From contig NZ_JACFAJ010000003.1 in the NCBI RefSeq assembly GCF_014250685.1, positions 1 to 45,441 on the forward strand: DNA of 45,441 nt, given 5' to 3'. The position numbers and the translations under genes were made by a program. This stretch comes from Cetobacterium sp. 2A (lineage in GTDB: Bacteria; Fusobacteriota; Fusobacteriia; Fusobacteriales; Fusobacteriaceae). Positions within the stretch are counted from its first letter, which is position 1. The number at the start of each line of letters is the position of its first letter. The notes under the pieces are model-generated. The model was not told the origin of the DNA and ran no database searches. It saw only the letters and a list, made by a program, of their open reading frames with translations. Positions 10,371-17,772 of the stretch are shown here, piece after piece.

Positions 10371-10425
10371 TCTAAAAAATGATACAATATAGGGATGGAA
10401 TACAGAAAATAAAAATGGAGATAAA

Positions 10426-11592
10426 ATGAATTTTAAAGAATTTGAATTTAAAGAAGAAATATTAAAGCAGATAGAAGAGATTGGATATATCGAAGCAACA
10501 CCTATACAAGAGGCATCTATCCCTGTTATTTTAAAAGGGGAAGATTTATTAGGACTAGCTAAAACAGGAACTGGAAAAACAGCAGCTTTTGTTCTTCCAA
10601 TTTTAGAAAGAATAGCTACAACTAAGGGAAAAGGAAAAGGTGTTAGAGCTTTAATTGTAGCTCCTACAAGAGAATTAGCAGAACAAATTAATACCTCGAT
10701 TTTACAATTAGGAAAATCAATAGGAATAAGATCGATAGCTATATATGGTGGAAGTTCTATCAAAAATCAGATAGATCTTTTAAATAATGGTGTTGATATA
10801 ATAGTTGGATGTCCAGGAAGAATACTAGACCATATTAAACAAGAAACGGTTGGATTAACAAGATTAGAGGTTTTAGTTTTAGATGAAGCTGATCATATGT
10901 TAAATATGGGATTTATAAAAGATATAGAAAAAATAATTAAAGCAACTCCAAAGAAAAAGCAAACACTTTTATTCTCAGCAACTATGCCTAAAGAGATAAA
11001 GGGATTAGCATTTAAAGTATTGAAAAAAGGTTATAAAACAGTAGAAGTAGAATATAAAGACCCAGTTAAATTAATAGAACATGAGCTTTATTATATTGAA
11101 AGTACTGAAAAAAAGGCGAAATTAATTGAGATTATAAATACACCTGATGTAGAATCAGTAATTGTTTTTACAAATGGAAAACTTAAAGCAGAGTATTTAA
11201 GTAAAGTTCTTGTAAGTAATGGAATAAAAGCGATAAATTTCCAAGGTAATTTATCTCAAACTCAAAGGGATGCTGCATTAGCAGGATTTAGAAAAGGAGA
11301 ATTCAAAGTTTTAGTGGCAACAGATATAGCTGCAAGAGGACTTGATATTCCGCAAGTAACCCATGTTATAAATTATGATTTGCCACAAACAACGGAAGCA
11401 TTTGTCCATAGAAGTGGAAGAACAGGAAGAGCAAATAAAAATGGAAATGTTATATCTTTTTCATCTTCAACTGATAAGAGAATACTCTCAGAAATAATAA
11501 GAGTAAACAATGTTGTTTTTAATAAAGTTCATGGAAAAGCAATTGGTGGAATAAAAAAAGCTAAAATTCAGAAACCTAAAATTACTAAATAA
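10426..11592 (+). CDS. DEAD-box ATP-dependent RNA helicase
   Basis: A 388-residue RNA helicase with every core motif and only a short basic tail. Seen in order: Q motif (ATPIQEASIP), Walker A (AKTGTGKTAA), Ia (APTRELA), Ib (CPGRILDH), II (DEADHM), III (SATMP), V (ATDIAARGLDIP) and VI (HRSGRTGRA). The C-terminal end is rich in Lys (KKAKIQKPKITK). It would unwind RNA duplexes in ribosome assembly or mRNA turnover, in the RhlE/CshA group; the exact member is not clear. It ends at a strong terminator, which marks the end of the housekeeping block. Confidence 0.93.
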   Translation: MNFKEFEFKEEILKQIEEIGYIEATPIQEASIPVILKGEDLLGLAKTGTGKTAAFVLPILERIATTKGKGKGVRALIVAPTRELAEQINTSILQLGKSIGIRSIAIYGGSSIKNQIDLLNNGVDIIVGCPGRILDHIKQETVGLTRLEVLVLDEADHMLNMGFIKDIEKIIKATPKKKQTLLFSATMPKEIKGLAFKVLKKGYKTVEVEYKDPVKLIEHELYYIESTEKKAKLIEIINTPDVESVIVFTNGKLKAEYLSKVLVSNGIKAINFQGNLSQTQRDAALAGFRKGEFKVLVATDIAARGLDIPQVTHVINYDLPQTTEAFVHRSGRTGRANKNGNVISFSSSTDKRILSEIIRVNNVVFNKVHGKAIGGIKKAKIQKPKITK

Positions 11593-11600
11593 AATAAAAA

Positions 11601-11638
11601 AAACAGCAAAAGCCCATAAATTTGGGCTTTTGCTGTTT
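11601..11638. terminator. strong intrinsic terminator after the helicase gene
   Basis: AAACAGCAAAAGCCCA pairs with TGGGCTTTTGCTGTTT around a short AT loop, a perfect long stem with A and T tracts on both sides, so it may also act on the minus strand. Confidence 0.92.
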
Positions 11639-11640
11639 TA

Positions 11641-11827
11641 AAATCTATATTATAATTTATCGTGTAATGTTCCACCGATAGAACACTTACATCCTTGTTC
11701 GTTTTAATCTCAACACTTTAAAAGTGAGAAGATTATTTTATTAAAAATTCAAAAAGTCTGAAAGGTGAAGGTTCTCCTCTTCACTTTTTTTATTTATATA
11801 TTAAATACATTTTATTTAAAAAAACGC
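11641..11827. other. non-coding gap with a possible minus-strand gene remnant and a hairpin
   Basis: No full gene is seen. On the minus strand, just ahead of the helicase terminator, a short open stretch ends N-E-Q-G-C-K-C-S-I-G-G-T-L-H-D-K-L-stop (about 11656-11706), preceded at once by stop codons. It could be the cut-off 3' end of a gene. Around 11762-11793 GTGAAG and CTTCAC pair ahead of a T run, a plausible plus-strand terminator. Confidence 0.4.
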
Positions 11828-11856
11828 TTTACATTTTTTAAATGATGGAGTATACT
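11828..11856 (+). promoter_or_regulatory. sigma70-type promoter for the small gene at 11896
   Basis: TTTACA (11828-11833) and TATACT (11851-11856) are separated by exactly 17 bp. The -10 box is 40 bp ahead of the ATG at 11896, which rules out the in-frame ATG at 11842 as the start. Confidence 0.75.
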
Positions 11857-11895
11857 TATTATATAGATGAAACACAAAAACTAGGAGGTAATAAA

Positions 11896-12111
11896 ATGAA
11901 AAATGAAAATTTGGTAGGAAGAACTTGGGGAAGTTTTACAGAGGCAGAAAAAAATGAGCTTTTAAAAAATTCTGATACAACAGAAAAAACTGGAGATACA
12001 ATAGTTGATTTTGAAAATGGATTATCAATAGTTGGATTTTTAAGAGAGGGAACGGATGAAGTAATTCTTGAAATAGCAGACGAAGCAGTGGTATACAACC
12101 CAGTAGCCTAA
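11896..12111 (+). CDS. small acidic protein of unknown function
   Basis: A 71-residue product without membrane segments or cysteines. The ATG at 11896 lies 7 bp behind TAGGAGG; an upstream in-frame ATG sits inside the promoter and is discarded. The N-terminal stretch ENLVGRTWGSFTEAEKNELL loosely recalls leader peptides of two-component lantibiotics, but there is no cysteine-bearing core and no processing gene nearby, so I do not call it a peptide precursor. It has its own promoter and is followed closely by the unknown gene at 12169, perhaps forming a two-gene unit. Confidence 0.6.
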   Translation: MKNENLVGRTWGSFTEAEKNELLKNSDTTEKTGDTIVDFENGLSIVGFLREGTDEVILEIADEAVVYNPVA

Positions 12112-12168
12112 GAAAATGAGCTGGGCATCTCTAAAAACTGCTCATTAGCAAATGCGGAGGGTGAAGGA

Positions 12169-13233
12169 ATGAGAAAGTTGAAGGTTGATTTTTTAGAGAA
12201 AAAACTATCAAAACTATCAAATAAAAATATTGTTGAAATATCTACTTTTGAAAATGTTATTAATGTAAATGATAACAATTTCGTCAATATGTTTCCTAGA
12301 TTTTTAAAATATATAAAAGATATAGATAGTAGAACATATATTATAGAGAATTTACTTTTTCTTGATAATTGTATATATGATAAAAAAAATAATTTATATA
12401 TAGCTACTTATTCTGAAGTTTTAAAAATATTAGAATTAGATCATGATACTTTAAATAAAGTATCGCAAGAAATAATAATAGTGATTGGTCAAAATATTAT
12501 TAATGTAGATGATACTATCGAGCAAGTTAGAACTCTTATAAATGAGGTAAGAGATTATGATCTCGATAGAATTGTTAAAAAAAATTTAGAAAATGGATTT
12601 GACGTAGTGAAGATAAAAGATATTAATAAACTCTTAGAATTCAATACGAATGAAGAAGTAAATCTCAAGATAATACCTTTTAGAAATTTTTTAGCTTCAG
12701 TTTTTGACGAAGGAAAAATTTATAAAGATACAATAGGAGTATTTACTTTCAGTTTCTCTAGACTAGACAAAGAAAATGTAGATGAAGTGCTGTTTGATGT
12801 AGTTAAAGAATATTCTAAAAAAGTGGTTGGAAAAGAGTTTCAAGAAATATATAACCACTTTTATGATGATATTTTTCATAATAATGAAGTTTTTTATCTT
12901 TGTCAAGTTTCTAATATTGGAATAAATATTCCTGTTGTTTCTTTGATATTCGGAAAGAATATAGAATTCAACAATGAAACGCCAATGATAAAAGCAATAA
13001 CAAATATTTTGATAAAATTTTATAAAAAAGTAAGTGAAATAAAAGATGGTGGAGAGATTGAGATTTCAACAGTAGAGCCGATTTTCAAAAACGGAAGTTG
13101 GAAAGTTGAATCTAGAAGGCCAAGTTTTGTAAGAAGTCACATACGTCATTATAAGAGTGGAATAGCTACAATAGTAAGACCTCACACTAGATTAGGGACT
13201 AATACTAAATTAGGAATATGTGTAACAATCTAA
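12169..13233 (+). CDS. protein of unknown function with basic R-x-H-rich C-terminus
   Basis: A 354-residue protein I do not recognise. It has no signal peptide or membrane helix. The ATG at 12169 follows GCGGAGGGTGAAGG. The body is acidic and helical. The last 40 residues change in character to RRPSFVRSHIRHYKSG and VRPHTRLGTNTKLGI, a pattern like the R-x-x-H-x-R...RPHxRG tails found on some phage and island proteins of unknown role; this comparison is from memory. It lies between a terminator-bounded small gene and a ribbon-helix-helix gene at the edge of the prophage, so it may be cargo of an integrated element. Confidence 0.6.
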   Translation: MRKLKVDFLEKKLSKLSNKNIVEISTFENVINVNDNNFVNMFPRFLKYIKDIDSRTYIIENLLFLDNCIYDKKNNLYIATYSEVLKILELDHDTLNKVSQEIIIVIGQNIINVDDTIEQVRTLINEVRDYDLDRIVKKNLENGFDVVKIKDINKLLEFNTNEEVNLKIIPFRNFLASVFDEGKIYKDTIGVFTFSFSRLDKENVDEVLFDVVKEYSKKVVGKEFQEIYNHFYDDIFHNNEVFYLCQVSNIGINIPVVSLIFGKNIEFNNETPMIKAITNILIKFYKKVSEIKDGGEIEISTVEPIFKNGSWKVESRRPSFVRSHIRHYKSGIATIVRPHTRLGTNTKLGICVTI

Positions 13234-13353
13234 TTTTTTACTTATTACATCTATTTCTCTAGATGGAATTTCAATTGTTTAAACATACTTAGCTTAAAAT
13301 GTTCAGTAAATATCAATAGTTGTTGGAGACTAAATAAATATTAGGAGATAAAA

Positions 13354-13560
13354 ATGGCAGGGATCAAAGGTCAAAAATCTGGTGGATTTGGAGGTCGTAA
13401 AGCGATAGATTCATCGGAAAAAAGAAGTATAACTATGAGCTTTAGAGTGAATAAAGATGAACAAAAAATTATAAATGATGCAAAAGGAGAATTATCTTTA
13501 TCAGATTTTATATTAGAAATGATTAAGGAAAAAAGTGATAAAATAAAAAAAGAGGATTAA
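13354..13560 (+). CDS. small ribbon-helix-helix-like DNA-binding protein
   Basis: A 68-residue basic protein. After a Gly-rich, basic N-tail (MAGIKGQKSGGFGGRK) comes a short beta stretch SITMSFRVNKDE and two helices ending LSDFILEMIKEKSD, the layout of CopG/MobC-type ribbon-helix-helix proteins. Such proteins bind DNA as dimers in plasmid, integrative-element and toxin-antitoxin control. The ATG at 13354 follows TTAGGAG. Its stop is inside the arm of the terminator that faces the prophage. No toxin or relaxase gene is visible beside it. Confidence 0.55.
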   Translation: MAGIKGQKSGGFGGRKAIDSSEKRSITMSFRVNKDEQKIINDAKGELSLSDFILEMIKEKSDKIKKED

Positions 13561-13575
13561 ACTAATCCTCTTTTT
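13547..13575. terminator. bidirectional terminator at the left edge of the prophage
   Basis: AAAAAGAGGATTA and TAATCCTCTTTTT form a perfect 13-bp stem around a 3-base loop. It ends both the plus-strand small gene and the minus-strand phage lysis genes. Confidence 0.92.
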
Positions 13576-13648
13576 GCATATATAAACGTAAGATTAATTT
13601 TTAGAAGTGCCTTAAAATCGATTTTACGAGGTCGTTTTTTAGCTTTAA

Positions 13649-14113
13649 TCATTGATCTAATTTTTGTTTCTTTACAGCCAATATGTTTTCTATAAGACCA
13701 GGTAGTTTTATTCCTAACTTAGTTAAATTTTCCATTATTGATATAGACTCCATTATGATACAACCAGTAATCATACAAACTCTGAGCGAAATATTTATAT
13801 CATTTAGAAATGTGGCTTTATCTAGTTGTGCCATAGTTGCAATAGCTAAATAAATAGCTGGTTTTCTAATAATAAAACCTATAAACATGTTTTTAGATAA
13901 TACATTTTTTTCTTTTATAGCCTTGAGAAGCCCTGTGGCACAATCTATTATTGTCAAACAGAAAAGAACTCTTATATCCCCATCAATTCCACCTACAGCA
14001 CTTGCAAATCCTGCTCCAAGCCAGAAAAACAAACCTTGTGTATATAATAATAAGTTATCAAGTGTTTCCTTAATATTCCCCACCTCTATTTTAATTTTAG
14101 TTTTAGTTTTCAA
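13649..14113 (-). CDS. phage holin, TcdE/Cph1 (phage_holin_4) type
   Basis: A small membrane protein that would form the lesion letting the endolysin reach the wall. Three hydrophobic segments surround the typical D-x-x-T-G-L-L-K-A-I-K-E-K signature (residues about 56-70), followed by a cytoplasmic K-rich tail. The start is uncertain. A TTG at 14113 gives 154 residues but has no ribosome site. GAGGTGGGG is instead placed to serve an in-frame ATT at 14074, giving 141 residues that begin K-E-T-L-D-N as in other holins. It is the last gene of the minus-strand late operon and ends at the bidirectional terminator. Confidence 0.85.
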   Translation of the reverse strand: MKTKTKIKIEVGNIKETLDNLLLYTQGLFFWLGAGFASAVGGIDGDIRVLFCLTIIDCATGLLKAIKEKNVLSKNMFIGFIIRKPAIYLAIATMAQLDKATFLNDINISLRVCMITGCIIMESISIMENLTKLGIKLPGLIENILAVKKQKLDQ

Positions 14114-14348
14114 ATAAATAGTTTATAATTTTTTCGGTCATTGAATACCACCAAGGACTGACCTCTAGTTTTGGGAATATCTCATTCGCTCCACAAATTC
14201 CAACTAGAATTATTGCAATAATTACTATTATCTGTTTGAAGTTTTCTTGTTTTTTTATTTGAATCTCCTGGTCTTTTTCTCCAGATTTTGATCTCTTAAT
14301 AAAGAGATCTAGAACTTTATTTAATATTAATCCAAATACAGTCTTTAT
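14103..14348 (-). CDS. small single-span membrane protein (lysis region)
   Basis: An open frame of 81 codons with no ATG, GTG or TTG at its 5' end. GGAGG is followed 7 bases later by ATA, then KTVFGLILNKVLDLFIKR. A basic N-terminal part, one membrane helix (QIIVIIAIILVGICGA) and a tail SPWWYSMTEKIINYLFEN follow. Its size and place beside the holin suggest a second lysis protein or antiholin, but there is no clear family match. Either ATA is the start or an ATG has been mis-sequenced. It overlaps the longest form of the holin gene by 11 bases. Confidence 0.55.
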   Translation of the reverse strand: MKTVFGLILNKVLDLFIKRSKSGEKDQEIQIKKQENFKQIIVIIAIILVGICGANEIFPKLEVSPWWYSMTEKIINYLFEN

Positions 14349-14380
14349 AAAAATTCCTCCATTTTTTTATTTCTAACTAT

Positions 14381-14881
14381 TCAAAATATTTCTAAAAGAA
14401 ACTTTCTTCTTATTATATTTTCTGCAATTTTATTTTCTATATCTAATACATCAAACCCATATTTTATCCATCGTTCTTTTTGCTCTCCAAGTATTGTAAA
14501 TTCATCTATAAGTTTATTAACTTCTAAATTTATGTCCTCCTGAGTTCCCCCTTCTTCCCATAAATTATTTTCTTTATTCCATAATTTTTTAAATAAATAA
14601 CTTGGAGCTTCCACTCTGATAATTTTATTATTCTCAACATATTCTCCATCCTGAAGCAATTCATTTTTATTATCTAACAAGATTAGTTCTTCTCTAGTTT
14701 TTTCTCTTATTATATTTATATCTAACATCGGATTCTGAAACTCTATTTCACTTACTATATGGATTCCCATATTCCAGTCTGGATAAAAGTTTAAGGGATT
14801 ATTCGTAAACTCATTATTTGAGTTTACGATAGGTTTTGCTACTATGTTTAATGTTTTTACATCATAAATATAAAGTATCAC
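14381..14881 (-). CDS. phage protein, possible tail-fibre assembly factor
   Basis: A 166-residue acidic protein. The GTG at 14881 follows AGGAAGTG. Residues 1-50 (YIYDVKTLNIVAKPIVNSN, then a W-N-M-G stretch) look like a small beta domain, and the second half is helical with a repeated R-E-x-x-L-L pattern. Position is the main clue: it lies just behind the tail-fibre cassette region and recombinase, where Tfa-type fibre chaperones are usual in phages with variable fibres. I do not see a definite Tfa motif, so the role is inference. Confidence 0.5.
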   Translation of the reverse strand: MILYIYDVKTLNIVAKPIVNSNNEFTNNPLNFYPDWNMGIHIVSEIEFQNPMLDINIIREKTREELILLDNKNELLQDGEYVENNKIIRVEAPSYLFKKLWNKENNLWEEGGTQEDINLEVNKLIDEFTILGEQKERWIKYGFDVLDIENKIAENIIRRKFLLEIF

Positions 14882-14923
14882 TTAATCACTTCCTGTAATT
14901 TTATTTTTTGTTTTTATTTATTT

Positions 14924-15019
14924 TTAAATTATGTAAATTATAAGATTTAAGCAGTTTTTATATGTTTCAGCAGCTTCTAAAGCCAATAAAATGGTAAAAG
15001 CTATAGGTTGTTTGTCCAT
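14924..15019 (-). CDS. possible 31-residue small protein
   Basis: A short frame, ATG-GAC-AAA-CAA..., coding for MDKQPIAFTILLALEAAETY and more. GAGG is only three bases ahead of the ATG, which is closer than usual. It fills the gap between the recombinase and the 14381 gene. It may be chance; no family is recognised. Confidence 0.25.
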   Translation of the reverse strand: MDKQPIAFTILLALEAAETYKNCLNLIIYII

Positions 15020-15109
15020 GTCCTCAATTTTAAAAAGCTAGTAAAATCAACACTTTAGATACTATGAAAAAGTGGAAATTTTGTATAAATCTTATAATTT
15101 ATTGATTTT

Positions 15110-16063
15110 TTAAAGTCCTTTCGACCTTCTAATTTGCAATATTTTATCTCTATTTTCTGCTCCGCTTTTTGTTTTTATATAATATTCTTTTGTAACTTTA
15201 GTATCAGAATGATTTGCATACTCAGACGCAAAATTTATATCTGAGAGGTTACTTAGTAAGTTTATAGCCGTTTTTCTAAGAGTATGCGGATAAAGTTGTT
15301 CATAACCTATCAACTCTCCTATTTTCTTTATCCTAGCTCTTATGGTACTTTGTTGCATTTGTACAATTTCACCATTTCTTTTAGTTATAAATAATAAGTC
15401 TGATATTATTCCTTTATTTTCTCTCTCATTTAGCCATTCTCTCAATAATTTTTCAGTATTGTCTAGGAAAATTATATCTACTATTTTATTTCCTTTTTCT
15501 TTAACGTTTTTAAAATATCCACCTTTTAAATCTAATTGAGATAATTTTAAATTGGATATAGCGGATATTCTAGCCGCACTTTCCAGGAACAACTCCCACA
15601 TTAATCTTGATTGAATATCAAATTTTTTAGAGTTATGCTCCATAAGGATTTTGGCTCTCATAATATCTTCTATAGATAAGTAATAACTTTCTCTTCTTTT
15701 GTCAAATCTTCCATTTCTTAATCTATCTAATTTATGTTGAAAAGGATGATATTTGATAAGATCTCTTTTTACACACCAGATATAAAAACTAGAAATTGCT
15801 GTTAATTTGTTGTTTATAGTTTGATTATTATTTCCCTTGTCTCTGCAATGATTGATATATCTCTCAAGAATATTTACACAACTCTTTATTGTCGCTTCTG
15901 ACAAAAGTAACTTATTTCCTTCTTTTTCTTTTAAATAACTTAAATAATCTATCATTCTGCTCTTATACATCTTATAAGTAGTATTTATGGTTTCAAAATT
16001 TCTAGCTTTATTAGATTCTAAATACATGTCATAAATCTGCATATTCTTTTCGTTGTAATTCAT
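15110..16063 (-). CDS. tyrosine recombinase, probable tail-fibre cassette invertase
   Basis: A 317-residue phage-integrase-family enzyme with an N-terminal SAM-like core-binding domain (residues 1-115) and a catalytic domain. All catalytic residues are visible: Arg165 (AARISAISNL), Lys188 or Lys190 in the beta hairpin, His260 and Arg263 (PHTLRK), His285 (ANHSD), and Tyr294 nine residues on (TKEYY). The ATG at 16063 follows TTAGGAGG. The gene starts 77 bp from the first of six inverted and direct copies of a 13-bp site that separate tail-fibre cassettes, and it lies far from the repressor region where the phage integrase would be expected. It probably acts like Rci of plasmid R64. An integrase role cannot be excluded. 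Confidence 0.88.
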   Translation of the reverse strand: MNYNEKNMQIYDMYLESNKARNFETINTTYKMYKSRMIDYLSYLKEKEGNKLLLSEATIKSCVNILERYINHCRDKGNNNQTINNKLTAISSFYIWCVKRDLIKYHPFQHKLDRLRNGRFDKRRESYYLSIEDIMRAKILMEHNSKKFDIQSRLMWELFLESAARISAISNLKLSQLDLKGGYFKNVKEKGNKIVDIIFLDNTEKLLREWLNERENKGIISDLLFITKRNGEIVQMQQSTIRARIKKIGELIGYEQLYPHTLRKTAINLLSNLSDINFASEYANHSDTKVTKEYYIKTKSGAENRDKILQIRRSKGL

Positions 16064-16078
16064 AGTTGTTCCTCCTAA

Positions 16079-16101
16079 AAAATATAGTAAAACTATATTT
16101 T
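16079..16101 (-). promoter_or_regulatory. hairpin in the leader of the recombinase gene
   Basis: AAAATATAGT and ACTATATTTT pair around a 3-base loop, 15 bp ahead of the start codon and directly followed by a T run on the minus strand. It could limit transcription entering from the cassette array, keeping recombinase levels low. All pairs are A-T except one, so the stem is weak. Confidence 0.45.
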
Positions 16102-16140
16102 AAAGGTTTACTTGACTTTTAGATATAAATAATTTCTAAA

Positions 16141-16153
16141 ATTAGAGAATTTA
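16141..16153 (+). repeat. recombination site R1 (plus orientation)
   Basis: ATTAGAGAATTTA, the outermost of six copies. In the cassette frame it encodes L-E-N-L. The left flank ATTTCTAAA is a degenerate match to the inverse arm. Confidence 0.85.
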
Positions 16154-16429
16154 GTAGGTTCAAATGGGAATATCCAAAATAAAATAGTTTTCAAACAATA
16201 TAGATGGATTTCTCCTCCCAATTCAATTGAAGAAGTTAAAATTCCCATAGGGATTGATTATAAACATATTCTTAATTTTTCAATAACTTTTGAAAATGGA
16301 AAAATTGCACTGAATCAACAGATTATTAAAAACAATATAATTTTAGGTCTAAATACAGCTCCAGATGGTTATTGGATAAATCCTCAAAATGGAGGAAGTG
16401 GAACAATTTATCTAATGCTTTTAGTTTAA
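16142..16429 (+). CDS. silent tail-fibre C-terminal cassette A
   Basis: A start-less frame of 95 residues that opens with L-E-N-L from site R1 (then VGSNGNIQNKIVFKQY) and ends GGSGTIYLMLLV-stop. It has no ATG or ribosome site, so it is not translated here. Inversion between R1 and R6 (18401-18413) would join it in frame to the constant tail-fibre stalk. It is convergent with cassette B and overlaps it by four bases. The sequence is beta-rich with W and Y residues, as in fibre tips. Confidence 0.85.
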   Translation, partial: LENLVGSNGNIQNKIVFKQYRWISPPNSIEEVKIPIGIDYKHILNFSITFENGKIALNQQIIKNNIILGLNTAPDGYWINPQNGGSGTIYLMLLV

Positions 16430-16737
16430 TACTTTGCGATATAAATTATTTGACCAGTGTATAATGCGGGTCTTGAAATATCGTTAACAAACCAACTGAA
16501 TTCTGACTCCGAAACATACATTTCTCCTGTGGCCAACGGCACACCATCGCCAGTTAAAGCTCCACAACCCTTTGTCAGAGCAATAGCCCAGGTTGGTAAT
16601 CCGTATATTCCGCCAGAATTTTGTGTTGGAGTGTAAGAAGAAACACTTAATATACAAATATTCCCAGTTCGTTCTATGATTATCTCGAATCCATATGAAG
16701 TCATAGTATGTTTGTTATAACATGATAAATTCTCTAA
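16426..16737 (-). CDS. silent tail-fibre C-terminal cassette B
   Basis: A 103-residue frame on the minus strand, opening with L-E-N-L in the left-facing half of palindromic site R2, then SCYNKHTMTSYGFEIII and ending GQIIYIAKY-stop. There is an internal ATG at 16704, but no ribosome site ahead of it. The middle holds GGIYGLPTWAIALTKGCGAL, typical of a compact tip domain. Because it already faces the same way as the fibre gene, it would be expressed only after two inversions, or after deletion of the DNA in between. Confidence 0.82.
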   Translation of the reverse strand, partial: LENLSCYNKHTMTSYGFEIIIERTGNICILSVSSYTPTQNSGGIYGLPTWAIALTKGCGALTGDGVPLATGEMYVSESEFSWFVNDISRPALYTGQIIYIAKY

Positions 16738-16751
16738 TATTAGAGAATTTA
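16726..16751. repeat. recombination site R2, perfect 26-bp palindrome
   Basis: Two copies of the 13-bp site meet head to head, giving a perfect palindrome with arms TAAATTCTCTAAT and ATTAGAGAATTTA. Cassette B reads out to the left and cassette C to the right. Confidence 0.92.
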
Positions 16752-17090
16752 ATTGGTGATGGAATTGTTTTAAAAAAAATATCAGGCGTTAGTGGAGAAA
16801 TAGCCGTTTGTGATAGTGCTAGAAATAATAACACTATATTGGTTAGTGTAGACCTAGGTGATTATGGAAGAGGCCTAAGTATCAGTTCTAACCTTATTGA
16901 ATTTTTAGAACTTATTATCCCAAATGGATTTAAAATTAATAGCACATTTTTCCCAATAGTTTCAAACAAAGGAAAAGTTATTGTAGCTAGAATTAGGAAT
17001 GGTAAAATTTTGGTAAACTCACTTAATCAAATTTTGGTTGATTATGATGAATCTTTATATTTTTCTATATCATTTATACTCCATAAATAA
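16740..17090 (+). CDS. silent tail-fibre C-terminal cassette C
   Basis: A 116-residue frame opening L-E-N-L-I-G-D-G from the right-facing half of R2 and ending FSISFILHK-stop. An ATG at 16722 would extend it through the palindrome but has no ribosome site. It is followed at once by site R3 and cassette D in the same direction. It would become expressed after inversion between R2 and R6. It shows little similarity to the other cassettes beyond the shared first residues, as expected for alternative receptor-binding tips. Confidence 0.83.
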   Translation, partial: LENLIGDGIVLKKISGVSGEIAVCDSARNNNTILVSVDLGDYGRGLSISSNLIEFLELIIPNGFKINSTFFPIVSNKGKVIVARIRNGKILVNSLNQILVDYDESLYFSISFILHK

Positions 17091-17108
17091 ATTTATTTTT
17101 ACTTTAAT

Positions 17109-17121
17109 ATTAGAGAATTTA
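17109..17121 (+). repeat. recombination site R3 (plus orientation)
   Basis: ATTAGAGAATTTA preceded by TTTAAT, at the start of cassette D. Confidence 0.85.
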
Positions 17122-17397
17122 ATCGAAGACTTAGGGATCAGAAAAATAGAAATAGGAAATTTTTCAATAGCAACACCCTCAGTTGTTGGAAATACCAAAA
17201 CTATATCCTTCAAAAATTCATTTGCGAAAGTTCCAATTTTATTTATAAGTCAAACTAATTATAGTGGCACTACGAATGAATGGGCAGCAATTCAAACTTC
17301 AAAAATAACCACTACAAACTTCATAGCTAGGCATGCTGGAGGAACTTCTAATTTTACTCCAACATTTTATTATGTTGCTATAGAGTTACTGAGTTAA
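17110..17397 (+). CDS. silent tail-fibre C-terminal cassette D
   Basis: A 95-residue frame opening L-E-N-L-I-E-D-L-G and ending FYYVAIELLS-stop. The stretch ISFKNSFAKVPILFIS followed by a W-rich loop resembles the common F-x-x-x-F-x-x-x-P-x-V fold found at the end of many phage fibres and in H-type lectin-like domains; this likeness is by eye. It has no ribosome site. Inversion between R3 and R6 would bring it into frame behind the stalk. Confidence 0.83.
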   Translation, partial: LENLIEDLGIRKIEIGNFSIATPSVVGNTKTISFKNSFAKVPILFISQTNYSGTTNEWAAIQTSKITTTNFIARHAGGTSNFTPTFYYVAIELLS

Positions 17398-17412
17398 AGA
17401 CTATCAACCAAT

Positions 17413-17425
17413 ATTAGAGAATTTA
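17413..17425 (+). repeat. recombination site R4 (plus orientation)
   Basis: ATTAGAGAATTTA with left flank CCAAT, which is the same flank as R5 in the opposite orientation. Confidence 0.85.
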
Positions 17426-17770
17426 CTTAAAATAGAAACTTTAAACTATACTTTTTCTGATTTTGCTAATGCTGTATTAGAAGCATCTTTTACAATAACT
17501 GCAAAAAAAATAGGAAATACAACCACATTAACTATGTTTGTTAATCCAACGAGTGTTGGAACTTTAGAACCTGTGGTTAAAAAATTGAAATATATATTGC
17601 CAAGTGAATTTAGACCCGCTCTAGGAGTTTATGGTGTTGTAAGACCAGATGCTTCAAGTCCTTTTATCATGATATTTAGCATAGACCAAAGTGGTGAAAT
17701 TAAATTTTCATTTGATTCAAAAATTGGTGTAGGAAATGGATGTGCTGGAACGATTTCATATGTAAACTAA
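17414..17770 (+). CDS. silent tail-fibre C-terminal cassette E
   Basis: A 118-residue frame opening L-E-N-L-L-K-I-E-T and ending GNGCAGTISYVN-stop, the longest silent cassette. A downstream ATG (17534) is internal and lacks a ribosome site. It converges on cassette F with two bases between their stops. Inversion between R4 and R6 would place it behind the stalk. Confidence 0.83.
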   Translation, partial: LENLLKIETLNYTFSDFANAVLEASFTITAKKIGNTTTLTMFVNPTSVGTLEPVVKKLKYILPSEFRPALGVYGVVRPDASSPFIMIFSIDQSGEIKFSFDSKIGVGNGCAGTISYVN

Positions 17771-17772
17771 AG

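Noticed and set aside
11896..12111. Lantibiotic-like precursor peptide.
   Set aside because: No cysteines in the core and no modification, protease or export genes are seen nearby.
15110..16153. R1 as the prophage attachment site next to its integrase.
   Set aside because: The same site recurs five times inside tail genes and within the fibre frame, which fits inversion better. Prophage ends cannot be fixed within this window.
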